Below are positions 22,430 to 33,661 of a stretch of 64,000 nucleotides of DNA, in pieces. Numbering within the stretch: the first letter of the stretch is position 1; each line of letters opens with the position of its first letter. The notes beneath the pieces were generated by a model that searched no databases, was not told the DNA's origin, and worked only from the letters and a program-made list of their open reading frames with translations. The stretch comes from Elymus sibiricus (lineage: Eukaryota > Streptophyta > Magnoliopsida > Poales > Poaceae), in contig CM077667.1 in NCBI GenBank assembly GCA_039707655.1, forward strand, positions 158,638,642 to 158,702,641, in the 5' to 3' direction. Both the position numbers and the translations under genes were made by a program.

Positions 22430-25400
22430 CCAGTTGCTGCTCCAGTTAAGAAACCCAAGGTTGAACCCAAACCCGAGACTAAGTGCTTCTATTATGAGGA
22501 GAGCGGTCGTTGAAGCGGAACAACCCTAGATACTTGGTAGATAAGAAGGCTGGCAATGTCAACGGAAGTATATTTGATATACGTATTATTGATGTGTACC
22601 TTACTAGTACTCCTAGTAGCACCTGGGTATTAGATACCGGTTTAGTTGCTAAATGTTGGTAACTCAAAATAAAAGCTACGGAATAAACGGAGACTAGCTA
22701 AGGGCGAGGTGACGATGTGTGTTGGAAGTGTTTCCAAGGTTGATGTGATCACCATCGCACGCTCTCTCTACCTTCGGGATTAGTGATGAACCTAAATAAA
22801 TGTTATTTGGTGTTTGCGTTGAGCATGAACGTGATTAGATCGTGTTTATTGCAATACGGTTATTCATTTAAGTTAGAGAATAATGGTTATTCTATTTACA
22901 TGAATAATACCTTCAATGGTCATGCACCCAATGTGAATGGATCATTGAATATCGATCGTAGTAATACACATGTTCATTGATGCCAAAAGATGCAAAGTTA
23001 ATAATGATAGTACCACATACTTGTGGCACTGCCGCCAAGGTCATATTGGTGTAAAGCGCATGAAGAAACTCCATGCTGATGGATCTTTTGACTCACTCGA
23101 TTTCGAATTGATTGAGACATGCGGACCATGCATCTTGGGCAAGATGACTAAGACCCCGTTTTCTGATATGATGGAGCGGGAAAGTGACTTATTGGAAATG
23201 ATACATGTTGATGTAGCGATCCAATGAGTGTTGAAGCGTGCGGTGGATATCGCTATTTTCTTACCTTCACTGATGATTTGAGTAGATATGGGGATATTTA
23301 CTTAATGAAACACAAGTTTGAAATATTTGAAAAGTTCAAACAAATTCAGAGTGAAGTTTGAGATCATCGTGACAAGAAGATAAAATATCTACGATATGAT
23401 CATGGAGGTAAATATCTGAGTTACGAGTTTGGTATACAACTCAAGACAATGTGGAAGTTGTTTCACAACTTATGCCACCCGGAACACCATAGTGTGATGG
23501 TGTGTCCGAACGTTGTAGTCGTGCTCTATTGGATATGGTGCGTACTATGATGTCTCTTATCGATTTGCCACTATCGTTTTGGGGTTATGCATTAGAGACA
23601 ACCACATTCACTTTAAAATAGGGCACTATCTAAGTCCGTTGAGATGACACCGTATGAATTTTGATTTGGCAGAAACCTAGGCTGTCATTTCTCAGAGTTT
23701 GGGAATGCGACGCTTATGTGTGATAAGCTCGAACCCAAAGCGGAAAAGCGCATCTTCATAAGATACCCTAAGGAAACAGTTGGGTATACCTTCTATCTCG
23801 GATCCAAGGGCAAAGTGTTTGTTGCTTAAAACGGGTCCTTTCTCGAGAAAAAGTTTCTCTCGAAAGAATTGAGTGGGAGGAAAGTAGAACTTGATGAGGT
23901 TGTTGAACCGTCACTTCAGTTGGATAGTAGCACGACGCAAAAAGATGTTTCTACGACACCTACACCAAGTGAAGAGGAAGCAAATGATGATGATCATGAA
24001 GCTTCGGATCAAGTTACTACCGAACCTCGTAGGTTGACAAGAACTCGTACCGCCCCCGAGTGGTACGTCAATCATGTCTTGGAGGTCATGTTATTAGACA
24101 ACAGTGAACCTACGAGCTATGAAGAAGCGATGGTGGGCCCAGATTCCAACAAATGGCTAGGAGCCATGAAATCCGAGAAAGGTTCCATGTATGAAAACCA
24201 AGTATGGACTTTGGTAGACTTGCCCGTTGAACGGCAGGCCGTTGAGTACAAATGGACTTTTAAGAAGAAGACAGATGCTGATGGTAAATGTTACCATTTA
24301 TAAAGCTTGACTTGTCGCAAAGAAGTTTCCGACAAGTTCAAGGAGTTGACTACGATGAGACTTTCTCACTCGTAGCGATGCTAAAAGTCTGTTAGAATTA
24401 TGTTAGCAGTTGCTGCATTTTTTGATTATGAAATCTAGCAGATGGATGTCAAAACACCGTTTCCTTAACGGTTTCCTTGAGGAAAGGTTGTATGTGATAC
24501 AACCGGAAGGTTTTGTCAGTCCTAAGGATGCTAAAATGTATGCAAGCTCCAGCGATCCTTCTATGGACTGGAGCAAGCATCTTGGAGTTGGACTATACGC
24601 TTTGATGAGATGATCAAAGTTTTTGGGTCTATACAAAGTTTATGAGAAACTTGTATTTACAATAAAGTGAGTGGGAGCACTATAGAATTTCTGATAAGTA
24701 TATGTGAATGACATATTGTTGATTGGAAATGATGTAGAATTTCTGGAAAGCATAAAGGGTTGTTTGAAAGGAGTTTTTCAAGGAAAACCTGGAATGAAGC
24801 TACTTAAATATTGGGCATCAGGATCTATAGAGATAGATCAAGACGTCTTATAAGACTTTCAATGAGTACATACCTTGACAAGATTTTGAAAGAGTTCAAA
24901 ATGGATCAGTCAAAGAAAGAGTTCTTGCCTGATTTGTAAGGTGTGGAGTTGAGTGAGACTCAAAGCTCGACCACGACAGAAGAAATAGAAAGGATGAAGG
25001 TCATCCCCTATGCCTTATCCATAGGCTCTATATAGTATGTCATGCTGTGTACCGCACCTGGTGTGTGCCTTGTCATGAGTCTGTCAAGGGGTACAAGAGT
25101 GGTCCAGGAGTGGATCACTGGACAACGGTCAAAATTATCCTTAGTAACTAGAGGACTAAGGAAATGTTTCTGGATTATGGAGGTGATAAAGAGTTCGTCG
25201 TAAAGGGTTACGTCGATGCAAGTTTGACACCAATCCGGATGACTCTGGGTAGCAGACCGGATACATATAGTGGAGCAGCCATTTGGAATAGCTCCAAATG
25301 AAGCGTGGTAGCATCTGCAGTATGACATATAGATTTGCAAAGAACACACGGATCTGAATGTTGCAGACCGTTGACTAAAACCTCTCTCACATGAAAAACA

Positions 25401-25480
25401 TGATCGAACCCCAGAACTCATTGGGTGTAAGATTCATAACAATGTAAATCACATAGCGATGTGAGCTAGATTATTGATTC
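22430..25480 (+). pseudogene. Decayed gag end and pol of the outer Copia element
   Basis: Continues the gag cut at 10286: KPKVEPKPETKCFYYEE is a damaged zinc knuckle, followed by a protease site (WVLDTG, about 22625). The integrase zinc finger is seen at 22995-23220 (LWHCRQGHIG ... CGPC). The integrase core is scattered over 23220-23860. An RT entry region is open at 23869-24303 (SYEEAM, WTLVDL, EYKWTFKKKTD). The RT active site at about 24700-24720 reads YVND: the first catalytic Asp is Asn. RNase H fragments lie at 25200-25400. Many stops and shifts; not functional. Confidence 0.88.
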
Positions 25481-25497
25481 TAGTGCAAGTGGGAGAC

Positions 25498-26741
25498 TAT
25501 TGGAAATATGCCCTAGAGGCAATAATAAAATGGTTATTATTATATTTCCTTGTTCATGATAATCATTTATTATCCATGCTATAATTGTATTGATTGGAAA
25601 CTCAAATACATGTGTGGTTACATAGACAACACTGTGTCCCTAGTATGCCTCTAGTAGACTAGCTCGTTGATCAAAGATGGTCAAGGTTTCCTAGCCATAG
25701 ACATGAGATGTCATTTGATAACGGGATCACATCATCAGGAGAATGATGTGATGGACAAGACCCAAACTATGAATGTAGCATATGATCATGTCAGTTTATT
25801 GCTATTGTTTTCTGCATGTCAAGTATCTGTTCCTATGACCATGAGATCATGCAACTCACTGACACCGGAGGAATACCTTGTGTGTATCAAACGTCGCAAC
25901 ATAACTGGGTGACTATAAAGATGCTCTACAGGTATCTTCGAAGGTGTCTGTTGAGCTGGCATGGATCGAGACTGGGATTTGTTACTCCGTGTGACGGAGA
26001 GGTATCTCAGGGCCCACTCGGTAATACAACATCACAATAAGCCTTGCAAGCAAAGTGACTAAAGAGTTAGCCACGGGATCTTGTATTACGGAATGAGTAA
26101 AGAGACTTGCCAGTAATGAGATTGAACTAGGTATAGAGATACCGATGATCAAATCTCAGGCAAGTAACATACCGAAGAACAAAGGGAACAACATACGGGA
26201 TTAACCGAATCCTTGACATATATGTTCAACCGATAAAGATCTTCGTAGAATATGTAGGAACCAATATGGGCATCCAGGTCCCGCTATTGGTTATTGACCA
26301 TAGAGGTGTCTCGGTCATGTCTACATAGTTCTCGAACCCGCAGGGTCTGCACACTTAACGTTCGGTGACGTTTCGGTAGTATTGAGATATATGTGTTGGT
26401 GACCAAAGGTTGTTCGGAGTCCCGGATGAGATCCTGGACGTCACGAGGAGCTCCAGAATGGTCCGGAGGTAAAGATTTATATATAGGAAAGTGGTATTTG
26501 GGTTCGGAAAAGTTTCGGGTATTTTCGGTAGTGTACCGGGAGTGATGAATGGGTTCCGGGGGTCCACTGGGTGGGGCCCACCCACCCCGGGGGGACCACA
26601 TGGGCCCAAGAGGTGGCGCACCAGCCCCTAATGGGCTGGGGAACCGACCCCATAAGGGCCCATATGCCCAAGAGGGAAAAAGGTGGAGATAGGAAGGAAT
26701 ATGACTCCTTCCTAATATGAATCCACTTCCTAGTAGGAAGT
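25498..26741 (+). repeat. 3' LTR of the outer Copia element, first part
   Basis: Begins TATTGGAAATATGCCC after a polypurine tract (AAGTGGGAGA). It matches the 5' LTR closely until it is cut at GAAGT by a related solo LTR, and it resumes at 28642-29186, ending TCGACA before TSD CTAAC. Confidence 0.92.
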
Positions 26742-28641
26742 TGTTGGAAATATGCCCTAGAGGCAATAATAAATTGGTTATTATTATATTTCCTTGTTCA
26801 TGATAATCGTTTATTATCCATGCTATAATTGTATTGATTGGAAACTCAAATACATGTGTGGGTACATAGACAACACTGTGTCCCTAGTAAGCCTCTAGTA
26901 GACTAGCTCGTTGATCAAAGATGGTTAAGGTTTCCTAGCCATTGACATGAGATGTCATTTGATAACGGGATCACATCATTAGGAGAATGATGTGATGGAC
27001 AAGACCCAAACTGTAAACGTAGCATTTGATCGTGTCAGTTTATTGCTATTGTTTTCTGCATGTCAAGTATCTGTTCCTTTGACCATGAGATCATGCAACT
27101 CACTGACACCGGAGGAATACCTTGTGTGTATCAAACGTCGCAACGTAACTGGGTGACTATAAAGGTGCTCTACAGGTATCTCCGAGGGTGTCTGTTGGGT
27201 TGGCATGGATCAAGACTGGGATTTGTTACTCCGTATGACGGAGAGGTATCTCAGGGCCCACTCGGTAATACAACATCACATTGAGCCTTGCAAGCAAAGT
27301 GACTAAAGAGTTAGCCACAGGATCTTGTATTACGGAACGAGTAAAGAGACTTGCCGGTAACGAGATTGAACTAGGTATAGAGATACCGACGATCGAATCT
27401 CGGGCAAGTAACATACCGAAGAACAAAGGGAACAGCATACGGGATTAACTGAATCCTTGACATAGAGGTTCGACCGATAAAAGATCTTCGTAGAATATGT
27501 AGGAGCCAATATGGGCATCCAGGTCCCGCTATTGGTTATTGGCCGTAGAGGTGTCTCGGTCATGTCTACATAGTTCTCGAACCCGCAGGGTCTACACACT
27601 TAACGTTTGGTGACGATTAGTATAATTGAGTTATTATGTTGGTGACCGAAAGTTGTTCGGAGTCCCGGATAAGATCCCGGACATGACGAGGATCTCCGGA
27701 ATAGTCCGGAGGTAAAGATTGATATATGTGATAATAGTGTTTTGATCTCCGGAAGAGTTCCGAAGTTCACCGGAAGGGGTTCCGGATGTTTACCGAAGTG
27801 TTCGGGTGCAGCAACACTTTATATGGGCCAAGGGATAAAAGCCCACGAGGTATTGGAAAGTGCAAAAGTAGTTTTGCTGCCGCGTAAGCGGTACTACCGC
27901 TTGTGTGAAGCGGTACTACCGCCCAAGCGGTACTACCGCTTGTGTGAAGCGGTACTACCGCCCAAGCGGTACTACCGCTTGTGTGAAGCGGTACTACCGC
28001 CCAAGCGGTACTACCGCTTGTGTGAAGTGGTACTACCGCTTGTGTGCGGCTGTGCACGGTTCGGCAGGGATCCGAGTTGGACTCTTTCCCTGCGGGCCAA
28101 ACCGACCTTGTGCGGGCAAAACCGACCTGGAGGAGGCTTTTACTCCAAGTTTAGACCCCAAGGCTCAACATATAAATAGAGGGGCAGGGCTAGCACACGG
28201 GACACATCAAGATTTCCCCAAGCCGTGTGCGGCAACCCTAACCCTCTAGTTCCTCCGTCATAATCTCCGTAGTGCTTGGCGAAGCCCTGCAGAGATTGTT
28301 CCTCACCACCATCACCACGCCGTCGTGCTGCTGGAACTCAACCACTACTTCACCATCGCTCGCTGGATCGAGGAGGTGAAGGCGTCATCAAGCCGTACGT
28401 GTGTTGAACGCGGAGGTGCCGTCCGTTCGGCGCTAGTTCGTGATCGGATCGAGGGACGACTTGCGATTTGGATCGCGGAGACGTTCGACTACATCAACCG
28501 CGTTTATTAAACGCTTCCGCTTAGCGATCTACAAGGGTATGTAGATTCACTCTCCCTCTCGTAGATGCTCATCACCATGGATAGATCTTGTGTGTGCGTA
28601 GGAAATTTTTTGTTTCCCATGCAACGTTCCCCAACAGAAGT
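26737..28641 (+). mobile_element. Solo Copia LTR inserted in a related LTR
   Basis: Starts TGTTGGAAATATGCCC and ends CCCCAACA (26742-28636, 1895 bp). The 5-bp TSD GAAGT is perfect (26737-26741, 28637-28641). No interior remains, so LTR-LTR recombination removed it. The first ~850 bp and the last ~400 bp match the host LTR; the middle (about 27600-28250) differs and contains the GCGGTA-N-TACCGC array and a TATAAATA box at 28171-28178. Confidence 0.92.
27886..28045. repeat. Tandem array of GCGGTACTACCGC dyads
   Basis: About eight copies of the 13-bp dyad (the last few degenerate, one reading GTGGTACTACCGC) separated alternately by TTGTGTGAA and CCAA, giving a ~38-bp two-dyad unit repeated four times. 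It lies about 130 bp upstream of the LTR TATA box. The open frames through it are artefacts of the repeat. Confidence 0.9.
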
Positions 28642-29186
28642 GGATTAGACTCCTCCTTGCCCTAGTTCGGGCGACCCCTAGGGAAACCCTAGGGAGTCTT
28701 GCTCCTCCCTCTCCCTCCTATATATACTAGAGGAATAGAGCCCCAAAACCCACGGCCACGTGCTAGTTCTCTATTCTCTAGTTCCTCGACCAAATGGATT
28801 CCGGTAGTGCTTAGGCGAAGCCCTGCCGGGATAACTCCACCATCACCGCCACCACGCAGTCGTGCTGCTGGAGATCTCATATACCTCTCCGCCCCCTCTT
28901 GCTGGATCAAGAAGGCGGAGATCATCATCGAGCTATACGTGTGCTGAACGCGGAGGTGCCGTCCGTTCGGCGCTGGATCGGGACGGATCGTGATTGAATC
29001 GTGGGACAGCTTGCGATTTGGATCGTGAAGACGTTCGACTACGTCAACCGCATTTCTTAACGCTTCCCGCTTAGCGATCTACAAGGGTATGTAGATCCAC
29101 TCTCCCTCTCGTAGATGCTCATCACCATGGATAGATCTTGCGTGTGCGTAGGAAATTTTTTGTTTCCCATGCAACGTTCCTCGACA
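28642..29186 (+). repeat. 3' LTR of the outer Copia element, second part
   Basis: Resumes the host LTR after the solo LTR and ends with the same tail as the 5' LTR (GCAACGTTCC ... CGACA). It contains TATATACT at about 28721. Confidence 0.9.
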
Positions 29187-30430
29187 CTAACTACTCCTGA
29201 TACTAAACGTGAGAGACAAGCTCAAGTCTGTCATGTCACGTGTTACATAATATCTTCAACATACCCCCTTAAATACAATGGTACTAAATTATGTCTAAAT
29301 TCTGCAAAACTTTTAGTAGGCAAGGTTTTAGTGAATCCATCTACATGCTGATCTATGGAGGGAATGAACATGATTTCCAATTGTTTGTTTGCAACTCGTT
29401 CTCTTACAAAATGAAAATCAATTTAAATGTCCTTACATGAAAAATTGGGCTAGTAGATAGATATGTTGCTCCAAGATTGTCGCACCAAAGACAAGGAGGT
29501 TGCACTTGAGCAACTCCAAGTTCCTTCAACATAGATTGAACCCAAATAACTTCAGCTGTTGCATTCGCCAATGACTTATATTCTGATTCTGTATTTGACC
29601 TGGAAACCCTTGCCCGTTTCTTTGCACACCAAGAAATTAGGCTAGGACAAAAAAATACAGAAAACCCACCAGTCGACCTCCTGTCATCTACACAGCCAGT
29701 CCAGTCTGCATCATAGAATGCACTCACAAGAGTAGAGGAACACTTGTTGAATGTGAGACCAACTGTCATTGTATCCCTAACATACCTCAGATGTCCAATA
29801 AGCTGTGGTGGGCGCATGAAGAAACTGACACACTTTGCTAACTCCAAATGAAATGCCAGGCTTGGTGAGAGTCAAGTACTGAAGTCCACCATCTATACCT
29901 CTGTAACTGGTGACATCCTCCTGATTCAGAGGTTCCTCTTCTGTCACAGACAAGGATTCTGAACTGGACAGTGATGTTGGTGATGGTTTGTAGTTTTGCA
30001 TGCCGATCCTGCTTAACAAGCCAGTTGTATACTTTTCTTGTAACAAATGAATACCATTCTTAGTTCTCTTAACTTCAATGCCCAAGAAAAAAAATTGAGA
30101 TCACCTAAATCCTTGAGAGCAAATTCAGAACTTTAATCTTTAAGCAAAGCTGTTACGACCAACTAGTTACAATGATATCATCAACATGTCATAACCTAGA
30201 GTACCATGCTCTGGGAGCAAATTCAGAACTTAACAAGCACAAAGATAGATGCCTGCAACTTGTTGTAAATAACAGAGATGTATCAGATTTTGATGGAGCA
30301 AACCGAAGTTTCTGCAATTTGTACTTAACCTAGAGTACCATGCTCTGGGAGCTTGCTTTAATACATACAAGGCCTTATCAAGCTTACATACACGAAAAGG
30401 TGCATCCTTATGAAGCTTCACTTATTGTAT
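29187..30430 (-). pseudogene. Minus-strand Copia fragment: RT C-terminus, RNase H, polypurine tract, LTR start
   Basis: On the minus strand: RT pieces [19 protein letters not shown] (about 30390-30330) and MGIEVKRTKNGIHLLQEKY (from 30085), then RNase H in two overlapping frames (29847-29404) with [16 protein letters not shown] and LWCDNLGA. A polypurine tract TTAAGGGGGTA (29262-29273) precedes the LTR start TGTTGAAGATATT at 29261. The RT active site region is lost by deletion. This is a different Copia lineage (Hopscotch/Ale-like, short LTR) and the oldest layer, because the outer Copia element sits in its LTR. Confidence 0.85.
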
Positions 30431-30610
30431 ATACCCCACACGAACAGTTATCTGGCACCACGAGAAAATAGATATACGGTTGGATATAGATAACATACAG
30501 ACATACGAACTCTTATACAACAGAAAAACACAATATTCGAAACCATATGTCCGAATCTTGACGCAAATCGGCGGCCCTCAAAGTGCGTGTCCCCACACTT
30601 ACGTGCCGTA
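30431..30610. other. Unclassified sequence
   Basis: No gene, repeat or recognisable element seen. Confidence 0.3.
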
Positions 30611-30624
30611 AATCCTCTCCCGCC

Positions 30625-31990
30625 AATCTAGGCTCTTGTGTTAAGATTTGGTGAGGTGAGGCCATAAGGTTGTTCTGTTTCTAGCAAAAGGATAAAACAA
30701 GAAAAAAAGGAAAATAGTTTGACTTCTATCCTAATATATATATGTTTTCTTTCTAGAGTGTCTATACATGTTTTCAGAATGTATGTAAGAGCATCTATAA
30801 CCATAAACACCAAAACCCGGCCCCAAACCCCGTAACAACACATAAATTTGCTGCTCCACAACCAAATGCATCTAAATCAAATACTCAAATCCTTGTTAGC
30901 TCATGCAACGTACATATGTTACTAAACACATGTCATTGGACTACCAGAAATTGACATGCTCTACTAACTACCTACAAAAACGATGATCGGAGAAGTTCAT
31001 CCACGACCGAACTTGCCCTTGCCCTTGCCCTTCCCGCTGTCCTTCCGGCAGTAGCGATCGAAGACGCATAGCGGATCAAGACGGAGCTGCTCACTGCCGA
31101 AGCTATTCGATCGGTCGCTGCCCTCGTCTTTCCTTGCTTGGGTGGAAGTCTGGACATGGCACGGACCGCCCGACTTTGCTCTTTTTCCATTGTCTTCACC
31201 GCCCTCCTCTGTCGCTTCTCGGCTATGCAGGCACGTAGAGATTCCTATGATGCCGCCTCGCGGGGTGGCCGCCTGCACCGTGAAGGTTGCGACAGCTACC
31301 TCCGCTTGAGGCCTCGCGCGACGGGCATGTTGTGTCTCTTTTAGATTTGCTGCTTGTCATGGAGGTGCAAATGGCCTCCGTTTTTTGGCGCTCTCCTCCG
31401 CGGGGACGAGGTGCCACCTAAAAGGTTCCGGCAGCATGGCGGGGTTGCGCCAAGCGACCGTGGTGACCACTACGGGCAATGCGTGGCGAGATCCGCTGGC
31501 CCTGGATCAAGCCCATGGAGGAGAAGGTCGGAGCTGGCCAGAGAGGAGCTTGGTAGTGTGGGAGGGAAGGGGAGTAGAGTGGAATGTGGCTAGGGTTTCA
31601 GCCGGAGTGCGAATAGGGTCAAATTTATGTGGTGTCGGGTGGGCCAAAGTGTGCCAGATCCGACGTGGCGAGCGCGTGCGGGCATCCCCATATCCACCCT
31701 AGATTTGGGTGTGGATATGAGGAGTGCCAGTCAGTCCAGGCAATTGGGCCGGAAATGGGGCGCCCATTTGGGTGGCGTTTTTTTGTCTGGGCACTGACCG
31801 GGCATCCCGTTCGCGCGTTTGGGCGGGTATAGGGGGTCCGGTCTAAGTGCATAAAGTGCTTCCCGCTGCCATCTGAACAAATTGGAATTACATGGAACTA
31901 GTTTAACTCAAAACATGTTCTGAAACTACTTCTCGAGGTTTACGAAAGTTTCTGCAGAATTTCCTTAATAGGGAAGAGCGCCTATCTATA
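30625..31990 (+). repeat. Diverged copy of part of the Ole e 1-like gene intron, split by an insertion
   Basis: Blocks in the same order and orientation as the intron at about 1005-1360: CAATCTAGGCTC-TGTGTTA, AGATTTGGTGAGGTGAGGC, TAAGGTTGTTCT, TCTATACATG, then (from 31847) TAAGTGCATAAAGTGCTTCC, CTGCCATCTGAA and CTCAAAACATGT. The copy is interrupted at 30789-31845. No exon of the gene is recognisable next to it. Confidence 0.75.
30789..31845. mobile_element. Unclassified ~1.06-kb insertion in the intron copy
   Basis: GC-rich insertion bounded by a possible 4-bp duplication TAAG (about 30785-30788 and 31846-31849). It starts AGCATCTATAACC, similar to tips of grass DNA transposons, but the right end (GGGGGTCCGGTC) is not a clear inverted match. 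The GC-rich frames inside (for example minus strand 31199-30972) have no recognisable domain. Confidence 0.4.
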
Positions 31991-32304
31991 GCCCTAAAAG
32001 CCATAGCATTCTTGCCTTCCTGGCATCCCAACTCTTTCAGAGGTCGTTAGCAAGATTAGAACCCGCTATAGTGCATCACTCCCTCTGAAGAAAAAATCAT
32101 TAAACTTGACCAAAGAAGATAGATAGATCAGGGAACATACAAAGCTATTTAATTATACAACAAGAAAACCTCAAAAATATTCAATTGAATTCAATAAACA
32201 ATCTGATCATAAAGTGACAATTCATCATATCCCGATAAACACATCCACGAATAACATCGAATTGATCCTGGTCATGCGAGGCAGCTCACATGAACTTGTA
32301 TTGA

Positions 32305-32309
<5 letters not shown>
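31991..32309. other. Unclassified sequence
   Basis: AT-rich; no gene or known repeat seen. Confidence 0.3.

Positions 32310-32385
<76 letters not shown>
32310..32385. repeat. (GA)n microsatellite
   Basis: Uninterrupted GA dinucleotides for about 75 bases. Confidence 0.97.
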
Positions 32386-32386
<1 letters not shown>

Positions 32387-32388
<2 letters not shown>

Positions 32389-32960
32389 GGACCCCAAGGT
32401 CCTAAGGGAACGACTCACAGAAGGTCATGGATGCAGCAAGGTAGATGAAAAAGCCTCCAACAGAGTACCGGAACATACCTTCAGATTGGATCTCCTTGGA
32501 ACAGAAGCTTGCAGCGTTGAAAAATTTCAGAGAAAATTGGTACCGAGGGTTTCGGAAATTATGAAATTTATAGGCGAAAGAATGGGCGTAAGACGGTGTT
32601 TGTGGGACCCACGTGGCCATGGGGCGCGCCATACGACCTGGGCGGGCCACCAGGCCACATGGAGGCTTTGTGGGGTCCCTTGGCCCCCCTCTCGTGCTTT
32701 ATGGAATTGCATGAAATTTTTTGTGTTAAATCCTCATATTTTTTTTGACCTCGATAGATATTGATTTTCTGAAAAGTCAAAACATGCAGAAAACAACATC
32801 TGACACTGGACAATGAATTAATAAATTATTCCAAAAAAGTAATATAAATTGATAAAAAAATATATAAAAATGATAATATAGTAGCATGAAACAATAAAAA
32901 ATTATAAGATACGTATGAGACCTATCAAGCAAAGTAGGCAAATGATTGGAAATACAAAAA
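32387..32960 (-). mobile_element. Gypsy LTR fragment
   Basis: On the minus strand the sequence has the style of Triticeae Gypsy LTRs: an AT-rich start with CAGTGTCAGATGTTGTTTTC, then a GC-rich block (GGGCGCGCC-type, CCTGGTGGCCCGCCCAGG) and finally a (TC)n tract. Ends are not defined and no TSD was found. Confidence 0.45.
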
Positions 32961-33029
32961 CCTAAAAAAAACTGCTATGTGTATCAGGGTGTTAGCAACG
33001 TATTTCATCAGATCCATGATGCAAAAGCT

Positions 33030-33526
33030 AGCTACTCGGACTTTTGACCAGCTACGGAACAAACCAACTCACGATCATGTCGAGATAAATGTTGATGCAT
33101 CATTTCATAAGGAAACATTGTCTCGAGCTTGCAGTGCGATGGTACCCAATGATCATGGGGATTTCATAGCAGCTGTTTCATGGTTCCTACTTCACGTCTG
33201 ACGTTGGCTCAGTTGAGCTGATTGCCCCATAAGGAGCAATATGTTCCTGTATGCAAGCCTGGGTATAGTAAGGTGGAGATGGAGTCAGCGGTGGACTCAA
33301 TCAAGCTAATAGATGAATACATGGGACCGGATGTGACGGTCGTTATGAAATGTAAGCAGATGGCTTTGGACATTGCGAGATCACATGGAAACATTGTTAC
33401 CGGAAAGCAAATCAAGTAGCAGATGAATTAGCTAGACACCCTTGTAGATCAAGATTCTTTGGTCTTTGGGATGAGCTAATGCCTGACTTTTTTCCCCATC
33501 TTTTTGTAAACGATTTGTCTATCATA
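33030..33526 (+). pseudogene. RNase H (RVT_3) domain of a non-LTR retrotransposon
   Basis: Frames at 32977-33201 and 33222-33419, then a third frame, read as an RNase H-like domain: VEINVDASFHKETLSRACSA with NDHGDFIAA, later YSKVEMESAVDSIKLIDEYMGPDVTV and, out of frame near 33410-33450, a QVADELARH-type end. The acidic catalytic residues of the first and last motifs are still readable. At least two frameshifts break it. A-rich tracts after the MITE (33685-33745) may be the 3' tail. RT is absent. Confidence 0.75.
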
Positions 33527-33661
33527 TACTCCCTCCGTCTGAAAATACTTATCGGAAAAATGAATAAACTCGAAAAAATGGATGTATCTAGTCATATTTT
33601 AGTTTTAAATGCATCCATTTTTATCCATTTCCGCGACAAGTATTTTCGGACAGAGGGAATA
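33527..33661. mobile_element. Stowaway MITE (Thalos-like)
   Basis: Left end TACTCCCTCCGTCTGAAAAT and right end TATTTTCGGACAGAGGGAATA form inverted repeats, with GGATGTATCTAGTCATATTTT in the core and flanking TA at 33527 and 33660. It sits at the 3' edge of the RNase H remnant. Confidence 0.85.

Larger units (their letters stand above)
6557..29191 (+). mobile_element. Copia LTR retrotransposon, host of two later insertions
   Basis: LTRs starting TATTGGAAATATGCCC lie at 6562-8343 and, split, at 25498-26741 plus 28642-29186. The flanking 5-bp TSD CTAAC is intact at 6557-6561 and 29187-29191. The interior (8344-25497) is split by a complete younger Copia element. The coding region is heavily decayed, so this is the older of the nested Copia elements on the plus strand. 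Both LTRs begin with TA in place of the usual TG. Confidence 0.93.

Noticed and set aside
27742..28179. 145-codon frame with a repeated KRYYRLCEAVLPP-like pattern
   Set aside because: Pure translation of the dyad array in an LTR; frames on both strands are open for the same reason.
31354..31702. GC-rich open frames of 79-105 codons
   Set aside because: Overlapping frames in GC-rich DNA with no recognisable domain, inside an insertion; no support for a gene.
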